Shown here piece after piece: positions 1-10,604 of a stretch of DNA of 64,000 nucleotides (positions are counted from its first letter, which is position 1; every line of letters starts with the position of its first letter). Where the stretch lies: contig MNCI01026491.1 in assembly GCA_015680685.1 (NCBI GenBank), positions 338,335-402,334 on the forward strand. Direction: 5' to 3'. A program made the translations under genes and the position numbers. The notes under the pieces were generated by a model, which was not told the DNA's origin, made no database searches, and saw only the letters and a list, made by a program, of their open reading frames with translations. This DNA is from Gnetum montanum. Lineage: Eukaryota; Streptophyta; Gnetopsida; Gnetales; Gnetaceae.

Positions 1-1070
1 TGGTAGAAATGATTAGTTAAAGGACAAATAAGAAAGACATGGTACTCCTCCTCAAGAGCTATTGTTCCACAAAGATTGCATGTATGTTCTTCTCTAGGAA
101 GATTAATCTATCTTCTACTTTTTATCTTGAACTCAAATGAATCTTGCTAATTAAGCTACAAGATCTTACTAGAATGTTAGCTACAAGATAGTAAACTTTT
201 GAATCCAACTTATTACCTCTAACGTTTTTCAAGTAAAATTTTTTCTTTCCTTCCACATTTGACCATATTTTTCGTAGCACTTGTTGTTTAACTAACTTAC
301 GTATTATTTAGGATTATGTTGTAATGCTTCCAATGAGAGATTCCACGTTTTTAGCCATTGTATTCCTAAAAATACAATCTTATTATTTTGTGTTTTCAAC
401 AACTACTTTGGAAAATTTGACTTGTGTAGTTTCCAGTAGATTGTAAATATAGCTAATAAATTGACAAAAACCTTCAAATTCTAATGGGAGTAAATTATAT
501 TCCAAAAGTAACATATGATAATGTGTTTATACCTTCACCTTCAATTCATCTAATAGAAACATTTTTTGTACTTTTTTAATAGTTTTTCAATTTTTTGCAC
601 TAATGCATGGCCCCCATACAGTACATCCATATAACATTGTAGGATAAATAATAGCATGAAATATTTGTTTTCTAACCTTTCAAGCTCATAATATTAATAA
701 TTTACATTAATGTTTAATGGCATATAGAACTTTAATTCCCTATGCTATTTTCTCCTTGATAGTTATCCTATTTATAATTACTTGTATAATGGAGACCTGA
801 ATATCTAAAAGAGTTCACTACTTCTATATTTGCACCTCCAAAACTAAAATTAATTTTTTTTTTTTGTACCCATATCATCATTTTTGGTTTTTCCACATTA
901 ATTTCTAGAATTTGCAACATATTTTACATACCTTTCTTAGGAATTGAAATTAAAGCTACTTCATCTACATAAAGAAGTAGGTTCACTACATGGGATCGAA
1001 TATCGATAGTATGCTTATGATTACCTATATATGCCCAATCTTGCAACTTTAATTAGATTTAAAGGATAAC
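1..1070 (-). mobile_element. LINE (non-LTR retrotransposon) 3' end, degenerate
   Basis: Read on the minus strand, this is the RT and C-terminal part of a LINE. Around 955-995 it encodes LLLYVDEVALIS, the non-LTR RT catalytic box with the second Asp changed to Glu. Around 606-645 it encodes LYGCTVWG, a conserved downstream LINE motif. Around 35-90 it encodes CNLCG followed by EEEYHVFLICP, a Cys-Cys-His-Cys zinc finger typical of LINE ORF2 ends. The same motifs occur in the plus-strand copy at 6900-8960, so the two are probably related. Many stops and indels make this a dead copy. The left end lies outside the window and the 5' limit is approximate. Confidence 0.65.
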
Positions 1071-1600
1071 CTTACTTTAGTTCAATATTTCTCTCAAACT
1101 AAAAATTTTCCTATGAATCCTTGTCTTAAGCTCAATGATAACTTATTTTTGTAAGTTTTGTATTGCTACCATCAACTCTATAGAAATGCCTAAACTATTT
1201 GGACCCAACCATAAATTTTTAAGGATCACTAAATCATATGCCTTTACATTACAAGGAAGACCTTGCATTATTATCTCAGGCTCACAACATTTCATAAATA
1301 AACTAATACATTTATGGAATCAGCTTGTATTCTCATGCATTTATAAATTATAATGCATGCAGGTCCTGCATTTACAAGGTCCAAAGACACATTATATGCA
1401 CATTCATTTCTTATTATATGTACATTAGGATATACAATAATCATCATGTTAAAGGTTGAATGCTTAGTTAGGCCAGGTTTCTCTCTTACTCTTTATCTCT
1501 TCATCCTTGTTATAGGTTTTTATGTCATGCTCTACAAAAGGACTAGGTACTTAATTTGCTACAAAGAATCCTTATTAAAAATAATGTTCTTATTTTATTA
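1071..1600. other. AT-rich spacer, no gene recognised
   Basis: Two short open frames occur here (1135-1353 and 1353-1601). Neither shows a recognisable motif, and their hydrophobic composition is what AT-rich sequence gives by chance. No other feature is visible. Confidence 0.5.
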
Positions 1601-2674
1601 AATACGCATGTTGAAAATGACTCATTTTTTATGATGAAAAATGATAAAGCTATTGTAGATCATATTTTTTATCATACTGATCAATATTGAAGACTTTTAG
1701 GCTCTTAGATTAATTGGTTAAAATGTTCTATCTTTTGCAATAAGGAGGTTTAAGAATAGGCTTTGTCTAAATCTTGGCATTTCTTAGAATAGTCAAATGT
1801 TTTCAAATTATTAGTAATTTTATTTTTCTTTGGTAGATGTTCAAAAACTTTATGGGATGTTATAGTAAAGAACATTGAACAAAAACTTATTAAGTAGAAA
1901 GAGAAGAAGCTTGCAATAGCTAGTAAGTTTATTACTTGTAAGCATATCATTCAAGTTACTTGTATATTATTCTTCATATTGGACTCCTAATATTTCTACA
2001 TATCATCGTATTGATTAGCTCGTGAGAAATTTTCTTTGAAGTAGTAGCTATTCTAGGAAAGGATTTTGTCATGTTACGTGGGACATTAACACTTCTCACA
2101 AAGAGGATGGTGGATTAGGATTGATGAATTATTATAAGCAGGGTATTATTTTATGTGCCAAGTGGATGATTAAATACTTATCTAGTAGAGGGCCTTGGGA
2201 GCTTCTTCTTTAGAAGCATATTTAGATGGATAAGCCTAGAGGTAGTGGTTGAGACATAGTCATTTATTTAATTGGATCCTTTTTTCAAAAGACATTACTA
2301 TATGAGGTTCTATTGTTATAAAGTATATTTAAAAGGCTTTGAGTTTTATGAATGATTTTTGGAACTTCAATAATATTATTATTTCTACCTCTATGCTTGA
2401 TAAGCTTTCTCCTTGGTGAATTTCAATTAATAATGAGCCTTGGGCTATTAAGCATCCATGCATTTGTAGTACATGGTGTAAGCTTGACATTTCCTCCATT
2501 TCATCTCTTTGCATGCATAATTACTGGATTACTTAGTTTGAGTGTCAAGGTTTTTATGGCATTAATGTTTCTAAAAAGTCTACATTTTTCGATCTTTTGG
2601 ATAGTTTGGATAAAAGTGTAGCTATTTAGTATTCCCATAATAATTTTATTAACTTTTCTTATATTAATGACCAT
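1600..2674 (+). mobile_element. L1-like LINE ORF2 C-terminal remnant
   Basis: Plus-strand translation gives broken matches to the region after the RT of plant L1 elements. Around 1870-1990 there is a KEKKLAIAS-like segment and a KHIIQVTCILF-like segment, corresponding to the region where L1 proteins read LSLAGR and so on. Around 2065-2215 it encodes WDINTSHKEDGGLGLMNYYK and KWMIKYLSSRGPWELL, the block before the zf-RVT domain. Stops and frameshifts are frequent. It is a different LINE type from the one at 1-1070. The solo LTR at 2675 interrupts it. Start and end are approximate. Confidence 0.55.
2670..2674. repeat. Left target-site duplication of the solo LTR
   Basis: The sequence accat is repeated exactly at 3635-3639, directly outside the other LTR end. 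A 5-bp duplication is the usual size for Ty3/gypsy integrases. Confidence 0.85.
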
Positions 2675-3634
2675 TGATGAGATGCGAATTGCACAAGCCG
2701 CGATATCGCATCCCCTGCAATATCGCGTACGTGATATCGCGTCGATCCCTGCGATATTGCGTACGCGATATCATGGTCCGCTGCCAAATCTATAAATAAG
2801 AGGCGGCACTCCCCTCATTTGTCATCCTAGGTGTAAAGTAGCAAAGCTCTGGCGGATTGATCACCCCAGAGATAGAATATTTTCCATGTGCCCGTAGTAG
2901 GAGTCCCCCAAGTGAACGGTTCTTTATTCGAGCAGCTTTGTACCTGAACGCAAGTTGTGTACGGCAATAAAGATGAGCTTTGTGGATAAACCTTGCAGTG
3001 CATGGATAGGTTTAATTAATGTTATTTATTGCTTTCCTAGTAACGCGGCATGAGTACGACTTGGTTACGAGCGTTGACGAATGTGTACGGCTAGCCAAGG
3101 AATCGGCTACTCATCGCGATTAGATTCTCTCACCCTTACCTCCTAGAACGTGGGACAATTACGACTTGATTACGGGCATCTACAGATGTGTACGACTAGT
3201 CAAGGAATCAGCTGCTTGTCACACTTAGGCTAGTTAGGTGCCTCAGTACGACCGCTTCGAGCACGTGCGTTACGTGTGGTAATCCCAGTAACGATTAGCT
3301 TTTGGTAGCCACAGTTGCACAGTTCAGGGTGTGTACGGCAAGTGGGAACGGATGCTAATGCTAGGACTTAGTGCTATAGTTAGAGTTAGTTTTAGTCTCT
3401 CAACCCTTCACCCTTAGCATAGGAGATAAACCCGAAAATACCAAAAAAATCATATACCTTGGACTTACTTAACCATACACCGTGACAACAACAAGTAAGT
3501 CTGGGAAGACAACGATTAATTAACCCCAAGTGTTCCTTGCGACATTTAGGCATTTAGTCTGCGGAGTTCGACTGGATCGTGCATGCTACGCTCATTTCGT
3601 ATGGTTGAGTGTAGGGGTACCTTGCCACTCATCA
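2675..3634 (+). mobile_element. Solo LTR of the Athila-like family
   Basis: A 960-bp LTR begins TGATGAG and ends CTCATCA, so it has 7-bp terminal inverted repeats. It is flanked by a perfect 5-bp target duplication, accat, at 2670-2674 and 3635-3639. No internal region is attached, so it is a solo LTR left by recombination between two LTRs. It is homologous to the LTRs of elements A (11822, 18094), B (27760, 36801) and D (58200). It contains a GATATC palindrome cluster (2699-2774), a TATA box TATAAATAAG at 2791-2800, and the shared ends GTATGGTTGAGTGTAGGGG and GCCACTCATCA. It is about 200 bp longer than the A LTRs because of an extra block around 3045-3235. Confidence 0.88.
2699..2774 (+). 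promoter_or_regulatory. GATATC palindrome cluster upstream of LTR TATA box
   Basis: Several copies of GCGATATCGC-like palindromes joined by CGTACG-like palindromes lie between the LTR start and the TATA box at 2791. The same arrangement occurs in the other LTRs of the family: single in A 5' (11828-11841), double in A 3' (18100-18127), and clusters in B (28490-28562 and 37518-37580) and D (58974-59042). The position is that of a U3 enhancer. A regulatory role is inferred. Confidence 0.45.
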
Positions 3635-3758
3635 ACCATCATGTTTTTCCATATAGATACAACATTGTGTATACTCTTATTAGTGTTGGCCATAGTTATC
3701 ATGATAAATTTAGGCCATGGTTATCATGCTAAAATTCAACTATGGTTATTAATATGCA

Positions 3759-4376
3759 TCAGTAGTGGGAAGCCTAATGTTCGCTATGATTTGTACAAGA
3801 CCAAACATTGCATAAGTAGTGGGAGCAGTCAGTCAGTACATGGCAAATCTTGAACAAGAGTATTGGAGTACTGTTAAGAGAATCCTGAGATACATTAAGG
3901 GTACCTTAGATGTTGCATTATGTTAAGGAGGATCAGAATTTACTATTAAATGTTATGTGGATTCATATTTTGCAAGTGATCCAGATAAAAGGAAATCTAC
4001 TACAGGCTATGTGTTTACACTTGCAAGAGGAGCTATAAGCTAGGTATCAAGATTGCAAATAGTAGTAGCATTATCTACAATAGAAGTAGAATACATGGCA
4101 GCTACACAAGCTTGCAAAGAAGCAATTTGGATTCAAAGATTATTGGAGGATCTTGGACACAAACAAGAGAAGATTCCTTTATTTTGTGATAGTCAGAGCA
4201 CCTTGCATATTGTAAGGAATCCAACATTTCATTCAAGGACAAAACACATAGGAGTACAATTTCACTTTGTTCGTAATGTAGTAGAAGATGGAAGTGTGGA
4301 TATGCAGAAGATACACACCAAGGATAATCTTGCATATGTTCTAACCAAGTCAATTAACATAGATAAGTTTGACTAG
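3759..4376 (+). pseudogene. Copia RT end and RNase H
   Basis: In one frame this reads VGSLMFAMICTRPNIA (end of the copia RT), then ANLEQEYWSTVKRILRYIKG and the RNase H motif ALSTIEVEYMAATQACKEA. It continues through FCDSQSTLHIVRNPTFHSRT and TKHI to the usual terminal LTKS...DKF. RNase H degrades the RNA of the RNA:DNA hybrid during reverse transcription. The stretch 4053-4376 is open; upstream, in-frame stops fall after PNIA, after DVALC and after GAIS. Only the C-terminal part of the polyprotein is left, so it cannot act alone. Confidence 0.8.
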
Positions 4377-4486
4377 AGTAGATCCTCATATGGCTTAACA
4401 AAAGCATAAGCAACATAGAATGGCAAGGTAGAAAGGATGGTGTGGAGATATGATTGATACTCAATCAAAATCTCCAAGTGGGAGAT

Positions 4487-4900
4487 TGTTGGCCATAGTT
4501 ATCATGATAAATTTAGGCCATGGTTATCATTCACCTCAATACCTATGGTTATTAAAATAGTGGGTGCTTATCATTAGTTAGTTAAGGGCCCCTTCACCAA
4601 TATAAAAGGGACCTCCCTCACCTCAATTTAGATCCATCACAGATATCCCCTTTCCATCCCACTCTTACATTCTTGTCCTATTGCATGAGAGAGAGGCTTC
4701 TTCTTGTTCTCTCCTTGTGTCGAAGAGAGAAGGTTGTTATCCCCATTTTTGATAATAAGATCCTTCTACATTTGCCCGTGGTTTTTTTTCTTCCCACTTT
4801 GGGGTTTTTCCATGTAAAATATTTGTGTCCATTGCTCTTTATTTTCATCTCATTTCATATTTTGCTACCAAATCTACTAATAGTTAATTCTAATACTAAT
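4487..4900 (+). mobile_element. 3' LTR of the copia element
   Basis: It begins TGTTGGCCATAG, identical to the stub at 3684. It contains a TATA-like motif near 4600 and a pyrimidine-rich stretch. The ORF at 4673-4906 lies wholly in this LTR and is not a gene. The end is set approximately. Confidence 0.65.
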
Positions 4901-5040
4901 ATTTGATCAAGATTTAATTATTTTTGAAAATTTAATTACAATGTGCAATTATGGAAGTAGAAAATTTAGAAGACATGGAATGCCACTACTCTAAAATTTA
5001 GACATTTTCTATGGTACTTGATCAATTAAGGTTTATCTAT

Positions 5041-5102
5041 TGGATAAATGTATCTTTCCTATTGATTAATTTTCTATGCAATAGGAAAGATACATTTATC
5101 CA
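5041..5102. repeat. Perfect 24-bp inverted repeat (hairpin)
   Basis: Positions 5041-5064 are the exact reverse complement of 5079-5102, with a 14-nt AT-rich loop between. The arms contain ggataaatgtatctttcc. It could be a small foldback element remnant or a transcribed hairpin. Nothing else in the window shares the arms as far as I can see. Confidence 0.85.
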
Positions 5103-6890
5103 TTATTTTTTTACTTATCCCTTTGTTCATAGCTCTCGGACTTGGTGTAGCAAGTATTTAGATTATTTTCAACCAAGATTAGATTAAGTTTTATTTGGTG
5201 AAAATTTTCAACTTCAAGAATTTCTACTTCATAGTTAGTGTTACTTTCATCTTGTTATTCATTATGTCATTTAGAAGTTTCTATGTAATGTGGTTTTTCA
5301 TAGAGATTCTCTAGTTCCTTTGGTAGTTCAAGGTGACATCATTCAACAACTGATATTTTAGCTAAATTCCCAAATACTTTTTTTGCAGTTTTCCTTTTTA
5401 TTAATAAGAAGACCTTAGTAGGAAGTGAAAACCCATTTGGGCACTTCTAAATGAGGGAAATCTATGACCTTTTCCTACACTAGAGGGTAGGTTTTTCAAG
5501 GTTAGTTACAAGATGAAAATCTTAAAAAGCATCCCAAAACTATTGGGTCTTTTCTTTTTGTTGTTTTGGAATTTCTCCTTTTCTTCTTTGCTTTTGTACT
5601 TTATTTTTAATATATTTAATTTTTGGGGTATGACACTCCACCATTTTCAGCCATGAAAACTTAGGCATACAACCTTTTTCATTGTATGACATTCAATTAG
5701 GATCATCCACCAATCTTACTGGTGTAGAGCTAGAAACATACAAATCATTTTTTGCATTCAAATTTTATATAGAATTCAATTTAACTTACCATTTTCAGCC
5801 ATAGAAATTTAGGCATTTGATGAATTATGAAATTTAGTTCAGATTAACCCATGGATCTTATCCAATGAGGTCATGTAACATGCAAACCCTTAGATTTACA
5901 AACTTATCATCATTATTATATTTGATTTAGAATAATGCATGGTCTTAATCTTACACTCAAAAAGCTTTAGAATTTATAAATTGTTTTTGGCATTCAGATT
6001 TTATACTAGTTGTTGGAACATGATGGTGAGATTTTATATAAATTCAATCTTATTGACCATTTTTAGCTAACATGGCATTCAATTTAACCAATCATCTAAG
6101 GCATGCAACTTGCAAAATGCTTTTTTTTTAATTTCAAATTTTATCTTATAAAGTAGTAAACATAAAGAGAATTAGAACTTTCACTTTTATTTTTGTTATA
6201 AAAATATACACCATATTCTTCCATTTAACATATTTACCTATTTAAGTTTTCATAGTTAATAATTGGTCAGTCCATTATAATTATTCACCTCTTATGTAAG
6301 TTTCTTTCTAATAAATAAAACTTAAATGTGATAGTTTTAATTTAAGGCTATTTGGATTTAAGGCTTATAATGAGTAAGAGAGTGTGAGAAATAATGATAA
6401 AGAAATGAAGGACTTCTAGCTCTATTTCCCTCTTCCTAGTACCATAGAAGATGCATGTCTTGATTATGATTTTTCTCCTATTATGGTTCCATATAAAATC
6501 ATAGCTTAGTATTTTGATTTCTCTATTTGGTTGTGTAATGTTTAATATTTCACTAATCACCTAGCATAATAGTGGTACTAGACCATTATGTACATTTGGT
6601 GTTTATTTATAGCTAGAGATTTTTTGCAATTTTTTAAATAATTTTTGCTTGTTGCCATAAAGTTTAGTTGCAATTTCCTCTAAATAGAGAAAGCACTCAA
6701 ATTTGAAAAACTAAATAAAGAAAATTATCCCATGTGAAAAAGCATGATGGAAGATTTAGATCTTTCTCTTCATAAAAAATAGTGTATATTGTAGGAGTTG
6801 ATGATGATGAATGAAGTTATTAGATTGTAATATTGTAGATACTCTATTGGCCATTGCTACCCAAGTGAGAAGAAATCACAAAGTACATAG
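5103..6890. other. AT-rich intergenic sequence with degenerate direct repeats
   Basis: No coding region is recognised. Around 5633-6110 a phrase like ccattttcagccat...ttaggcat recurs at about 5640, 5788 and 6057. Similar flanking sequence (gcattca-attttat-ta-aattcaat) also recurs, suggesting old duplicated units of roughly 150-260 bp. The rest shows nothing beyond AT richness. Confidence 0.4.
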
Positions 6891-6899
6891 AAAAGAATG

Positions 6900-8960
6900 G
6901 TTTGACAATTAATGTTGGAAAGCTCAAATGACTCTTAAATAGCAAACCACTCTTGAAGCAATTTGAGCGTACAAAATTTTGATTTGCAACAAGAAGAGAA
7001 TGTTTCTTTGTGATAAACATGTAAGATTATTATATTTGATTAAAAGAGAATCATGAAGTTTTTGGAAATTTTTTTTGTTACAAGTAGAGAATAAAATATT
7101 ATTTCCCATTTGATGAGCTTAAACTCTCTATAAAGACTTATGTACAAAGAAAATAGAAGTAGAGCTGGTGCATAATTTCAATTTTTATTTGCATTTATCA
7201 TTAGAGGAGACTTTAGTAGGAATAAGCAAAATAACATCAAATAAAGCTATGGATGCCCAATGTTTATATTCAAAGATGCTAAAGTGGGGAGGTCTACTAG
7301 TATGAAAAGTAGTTTGGAAGTAGCTTAATCATGCATTAGAATTTGGGCTTGAAATAAAATGGTGCATTAGTAGAGTAGTTCTTTTATTCAAAAAAAATAG
7401 AAAAATATGATTTAAATAATTATAGAATTATTATCATCAATAACATCTTTGGGAAAATCTTGGATACTAGTATTGAAGAGAAGTTTAGAAAATGGATAGA
7501 AGAAAGAAAGATACGTGCCATCTCACAAGTAGGTTTCAGGCAAAGTCATTCTACTTTGGATCAACTGCTTACTCTTAAGCATCTCATCGATCAAGCTAAA
7601 GGTCCAAGTAACTAGGTGTTCATTTGGTTTGTTGACTTTTCCAGAGATTACGTTTTCTTGGAATTCCATTAGATTTATTATTGGAAATTCAAATCCTTTA
7701 TAAGAAGGTATATGTGCAGCTACATGATAGTATTTGAAATGATAATTCCATAATACATAGCACTATTAGTGATAAGTGGGATGTCCTATTTCCCCAAATC
7801 TATTTGGAATTTCTATTGATGAATTGAAGGCATGGATGTAGAAGATTAATAACAAATATTCATTTTTTGTAGAAAACTTTCCTGTCAACATTCTACTATT
7901 TGTAGATGATGTTGCATTGATCTCCAAATCAGTTGAAGGTTTACAATGTATGTTGCAAATGTTAGAAAATTTTTGTTCATATTTAGAATGCAAATGTTCA
8001 AAAAACCAAAGTTATGCCTTGTAGAGTTCGAGATAGGAATTTCAATTTTCTAGTTGGAAATGCAATAGTTAAATGGTTCCACATATAAATATCTAGGCCT
8101 TGAATATTCTAATAATTATAGATGGGATAAATGCATCTCTCAAAGAGTTTTAGGTGGTATGAAAGCTATGTTTGAACTTAGAATCATATGCAAGAAAGAA
8201 AATATTTTATCATGGGAAACACACACGGAGTTGTTTTGCACTATTGTCATTCCTAAAGTCCTTTATGGATGTGTAGTTTGGGGTGCTAACATTGTAAGTA
8301 AACATTGAAAAAAGCCTAGAAAATGTGCAAAAATGTTTTTTTTATTGGAAGAGTTTAAGGTAAAGCCACAAACACAATACAATATTGTGCTTCCGGAAGC
8401 TGATTTGATGTCCTTAGAAATTGAAGTTATCTATCAATTTGTGGCTTATACACATCATGTACTCTATAACAATGATAATAAATTTTTCAAAAAATTTTGT
8501 ATGCATCCCAATACAAAGGATGGTTTTAGCGTAGAAAGATGTGGCTTAGAAAATGGAATATTCCATAAACTATTTTACATTGTAACCCTAAAGAATGTCA
8601 AAGAATTACTGAAAGAATTACTCTGCAAAAATTATGGAATGGTATTGAAGGAGTGAAAAAAATTATATTTTGATAATATGAAAGGAGATATCTCTACATA
8701 GGACACTTACCTGATAGTTAATATTCCTTTATAGTTATGCATTCAAATTAGTAGAGCATAGCTAGGATCTTACTATTTTAGAATTGAGACAGGCAGATGG
8801 TACAACATTCCATAGGAAGAAAGAATTTTTTGATTTCATGATAGCAATAAAATTGAAGAAGAAAATCATATTTTATTCCAATGCTAGCATATGAAGGAAA
8901 TTCGAAGATAATGAAGTATCACAGTTGATAACTTTGCTAAGTTATTTAAGATACAACCAA
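6900..8960 (+). mobile_element. LINE (non-LTR retrotransposon), degenerate ORF2
   Basis: The plus strand encodes recognisable non-LTR RT blocks in order. Around 7436-7620 it has NIFGKILDTSIEEKFRKW, QVGFRQSHSTLDQLLTLKH and LIDQ. At about 7890-7920 it has LLFVDDVALIS, with the catalytic Asp pair intact. At 8261-8284 it has LYGCVVWG. At about 8783-8812 it has ETGRWYNIP, followed by a decayed Cys/His finger that ends near 8890. The order matches LINE ORF2. Stops and frameshifts break it throughout; 8333-8656 is the longest open piece. The first 400 bp are assigned weakly. No poly-A tail or target duplication was identified. Confidence 0.7.
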
Positions 8961-9639
8961 GAACACTCGAAAACTTTCTAAATGATATATTTAAAGCTCA
9001 TGCATTGTATATTTCATCTATGTAATAGATCCTCTTGGGTATTTATGGATAAATTAAAATTTAGTTTCAGTTTTAGATCATAAATGTTTAGCAACTATTT
9101 GAACTTTCACACATCAAACTTTGTTTGATATTTGAAAATGTAAGTTATTACTAAAGCTTTGGCAAAAATTGAAAAAATTTGATTGAGAAACCCCTTTATG
9201 CAAATAAGCTACATATAATAAAGAAGTTATTTTTATAGAAAATGAAAGAAGATATGCCAATTCAAAAATATGTAATTGAATTAATTTGATCACTCTAAAG
9301 ATGCGTTTTTTTAAATTGCATTTTGTTGAAAAATTATTGTCTACTATTTTTGAATTCTTTACCCTTCTATTGAAAAAATTTTGTAACTATTATTATAAAT
9401 AATATGATTGATAAATTTAAAATGCAAGATATTGGTGCATTATTATTAAATCATCATCACCATCTTTGTGCCTATTTTCACATCTATGATAGGTGATGAG
9501 AAGATAGGTATTGCAACAAGTCATGAGTGCACACATACAACTAGATTGTAATTTGTGAATGGATAATGTAAGTATGCTAGAAGTTGATAATTGGTTTGTG
9601 ATCATTGTCTTTCTACTTTGAGTTAGTGAAGTTTAAGTG
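8961..9639. other. AT-rich spacer, nothing recognised
   Basis: I see no motif, repeat or convincing ORF here. Confidence 0.4.
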
Positions 9640-10375
9640 TATGGTTTAAATATAATGAGGAATGTGATATATTGATGTTATGGGCTCCATTTACTTCTAA
9701 GTGCAAACATAATGAGAGATGAGAGTAAAATATAAATCTAAATAATAATAGAAATGTAAATATATTCTAGCCTATGGCGATGAACAACTATTCATGGCTT
9801 GCCAAACACATCTTGGACTCATGTAACTATTACTAGGTTACCAAGTATTATGTTAGTGGATGAACTAAGCAATAACACTACTAGGATTATCAAATGATTA
9901 TAGTTATATGCTCAAAACTAGTCGTACTCATTCTGCCTTATTAATGGACATGAAAAAGTAAAGTACTTGAGAAATGTAAAGGATTAAACTAAAGTAAACA
10001 TGAAAATTACATAAAGTAAAGAAAATAGCTAAGTAAAACAAAGAAACTAAGTGGATGCTACAACGATGGTAAACAATATTGATTTTATTTCTATTCATGA
10101 ACTATGCCCACATACAATCCACTCGAATAAAGATTTCATTCAACTATTCAAAACCATACTACAGGCATTCACTCTATCACTAAGTGTAAAATATGAAAAC
10201 AAACTACAAGAGTTTCCCTAAGACTATAATGAAAATTTTTTGTTGGGATGACTAAGTGTTGGTATTTATAACAATGAACAAGACCCGCTACATTACATCA
10301 ATGATGATGTACGTAGAGCTGCAATGTTGTAGATACGATATTGTGACCTATTACAAAAAAGGTTTTATCATAACA
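9640..10375 (-). mobile_element. Highly diverged Athila-like LTR
   Basis: The order of short matches follows the minus-strand LTRs of B. An accaag-like piece comes near 9840. Next is tgctcaaaactagtcgtactcattc near 9931 (B: gtgctcaaagaggtcatactgaatg). Then come gaataaagatt...actacaggcattca near 10124 (B: aaataaagatc...actgcgggcacatg), tatttataa near 10262 and gatacgatattgtgacc near 10333. The adjoining 10385-10480 matches the sequence just outside the B and D 3' LTRs. It is therefore an old 3' LTR in minus orientation. Boundaries are approximate. Confidence 0.5.
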
Positions 10376-10384
10376 CCACGATTG

Positions 10385-10500
10385 ACTAGAAACTCATCCT
10401 TAAGTTAAAACAAAAGGAGGATGAAGTTCCTTACAAAATTGGGAGGTATCCTCTAACTTTGACATACTAATTATATACATGACTACTTGACTCTAAATGC
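10385..10500 (-). mobile_element. 3' UTR stub of an old Athila-like element
   Basis: The stretch aaactcatccttaag, a 16-bp insert, then gttccttacaaaattgggaggtatc closely matches 28590-28640 (B) and 59085-59145 (D). In those elements it is the last internal sequence before the 3' LTR. This ties the diverged LTR to its left to the region on its right, which includes ORF P. Confidence 0.6.
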
Positions 10501-10604
10501 TGCATTGTGGTTTGAGTGGTGATTTACAAAATTTTCATGCATAGCATGATGGAAATAATTAATAATAAATAAAACAAAAAAAAATGAAAGAGCTCGATGT
10601 AGTC

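Larger units (their letters stand above)
3684..4900 (+). mobile_element. Ty1/copia element, internally deleted
   Basis: A 5' LTR stub starts TGTTGGCCATAGTTATCATG at 3684. After about 70 bp it jumps into the end of the copia RT. The 3' LTR begins with the same sequence at 4487 and runs to about 4900; its exact end is not clear. Directly before the 3' LTR is a purine tract, AAGTGGGAGA (4477-4485), typical of copia. The 3' LTR has a TATA-like ATATAAAAGG near 4600. All of gag, protease, integrase and most of RT are missing. I could not find a clear target duplication. Confidence 0.75.

Noticed and set aside
1353-1601. Small hydrophobic protein
   Set aside because: Composition expected from AT-rich DNA; no start context, homology or conservation visible.
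3684-4900. Target-site duplication for the copia element
   Set aside because: The left flank is attag, but no matching 5-mer can be placed at a certain 3' LTR end.
4673-4906. Open frame of 77 codons
   Set aside because: It lies wholly within the copia 3' LTR.
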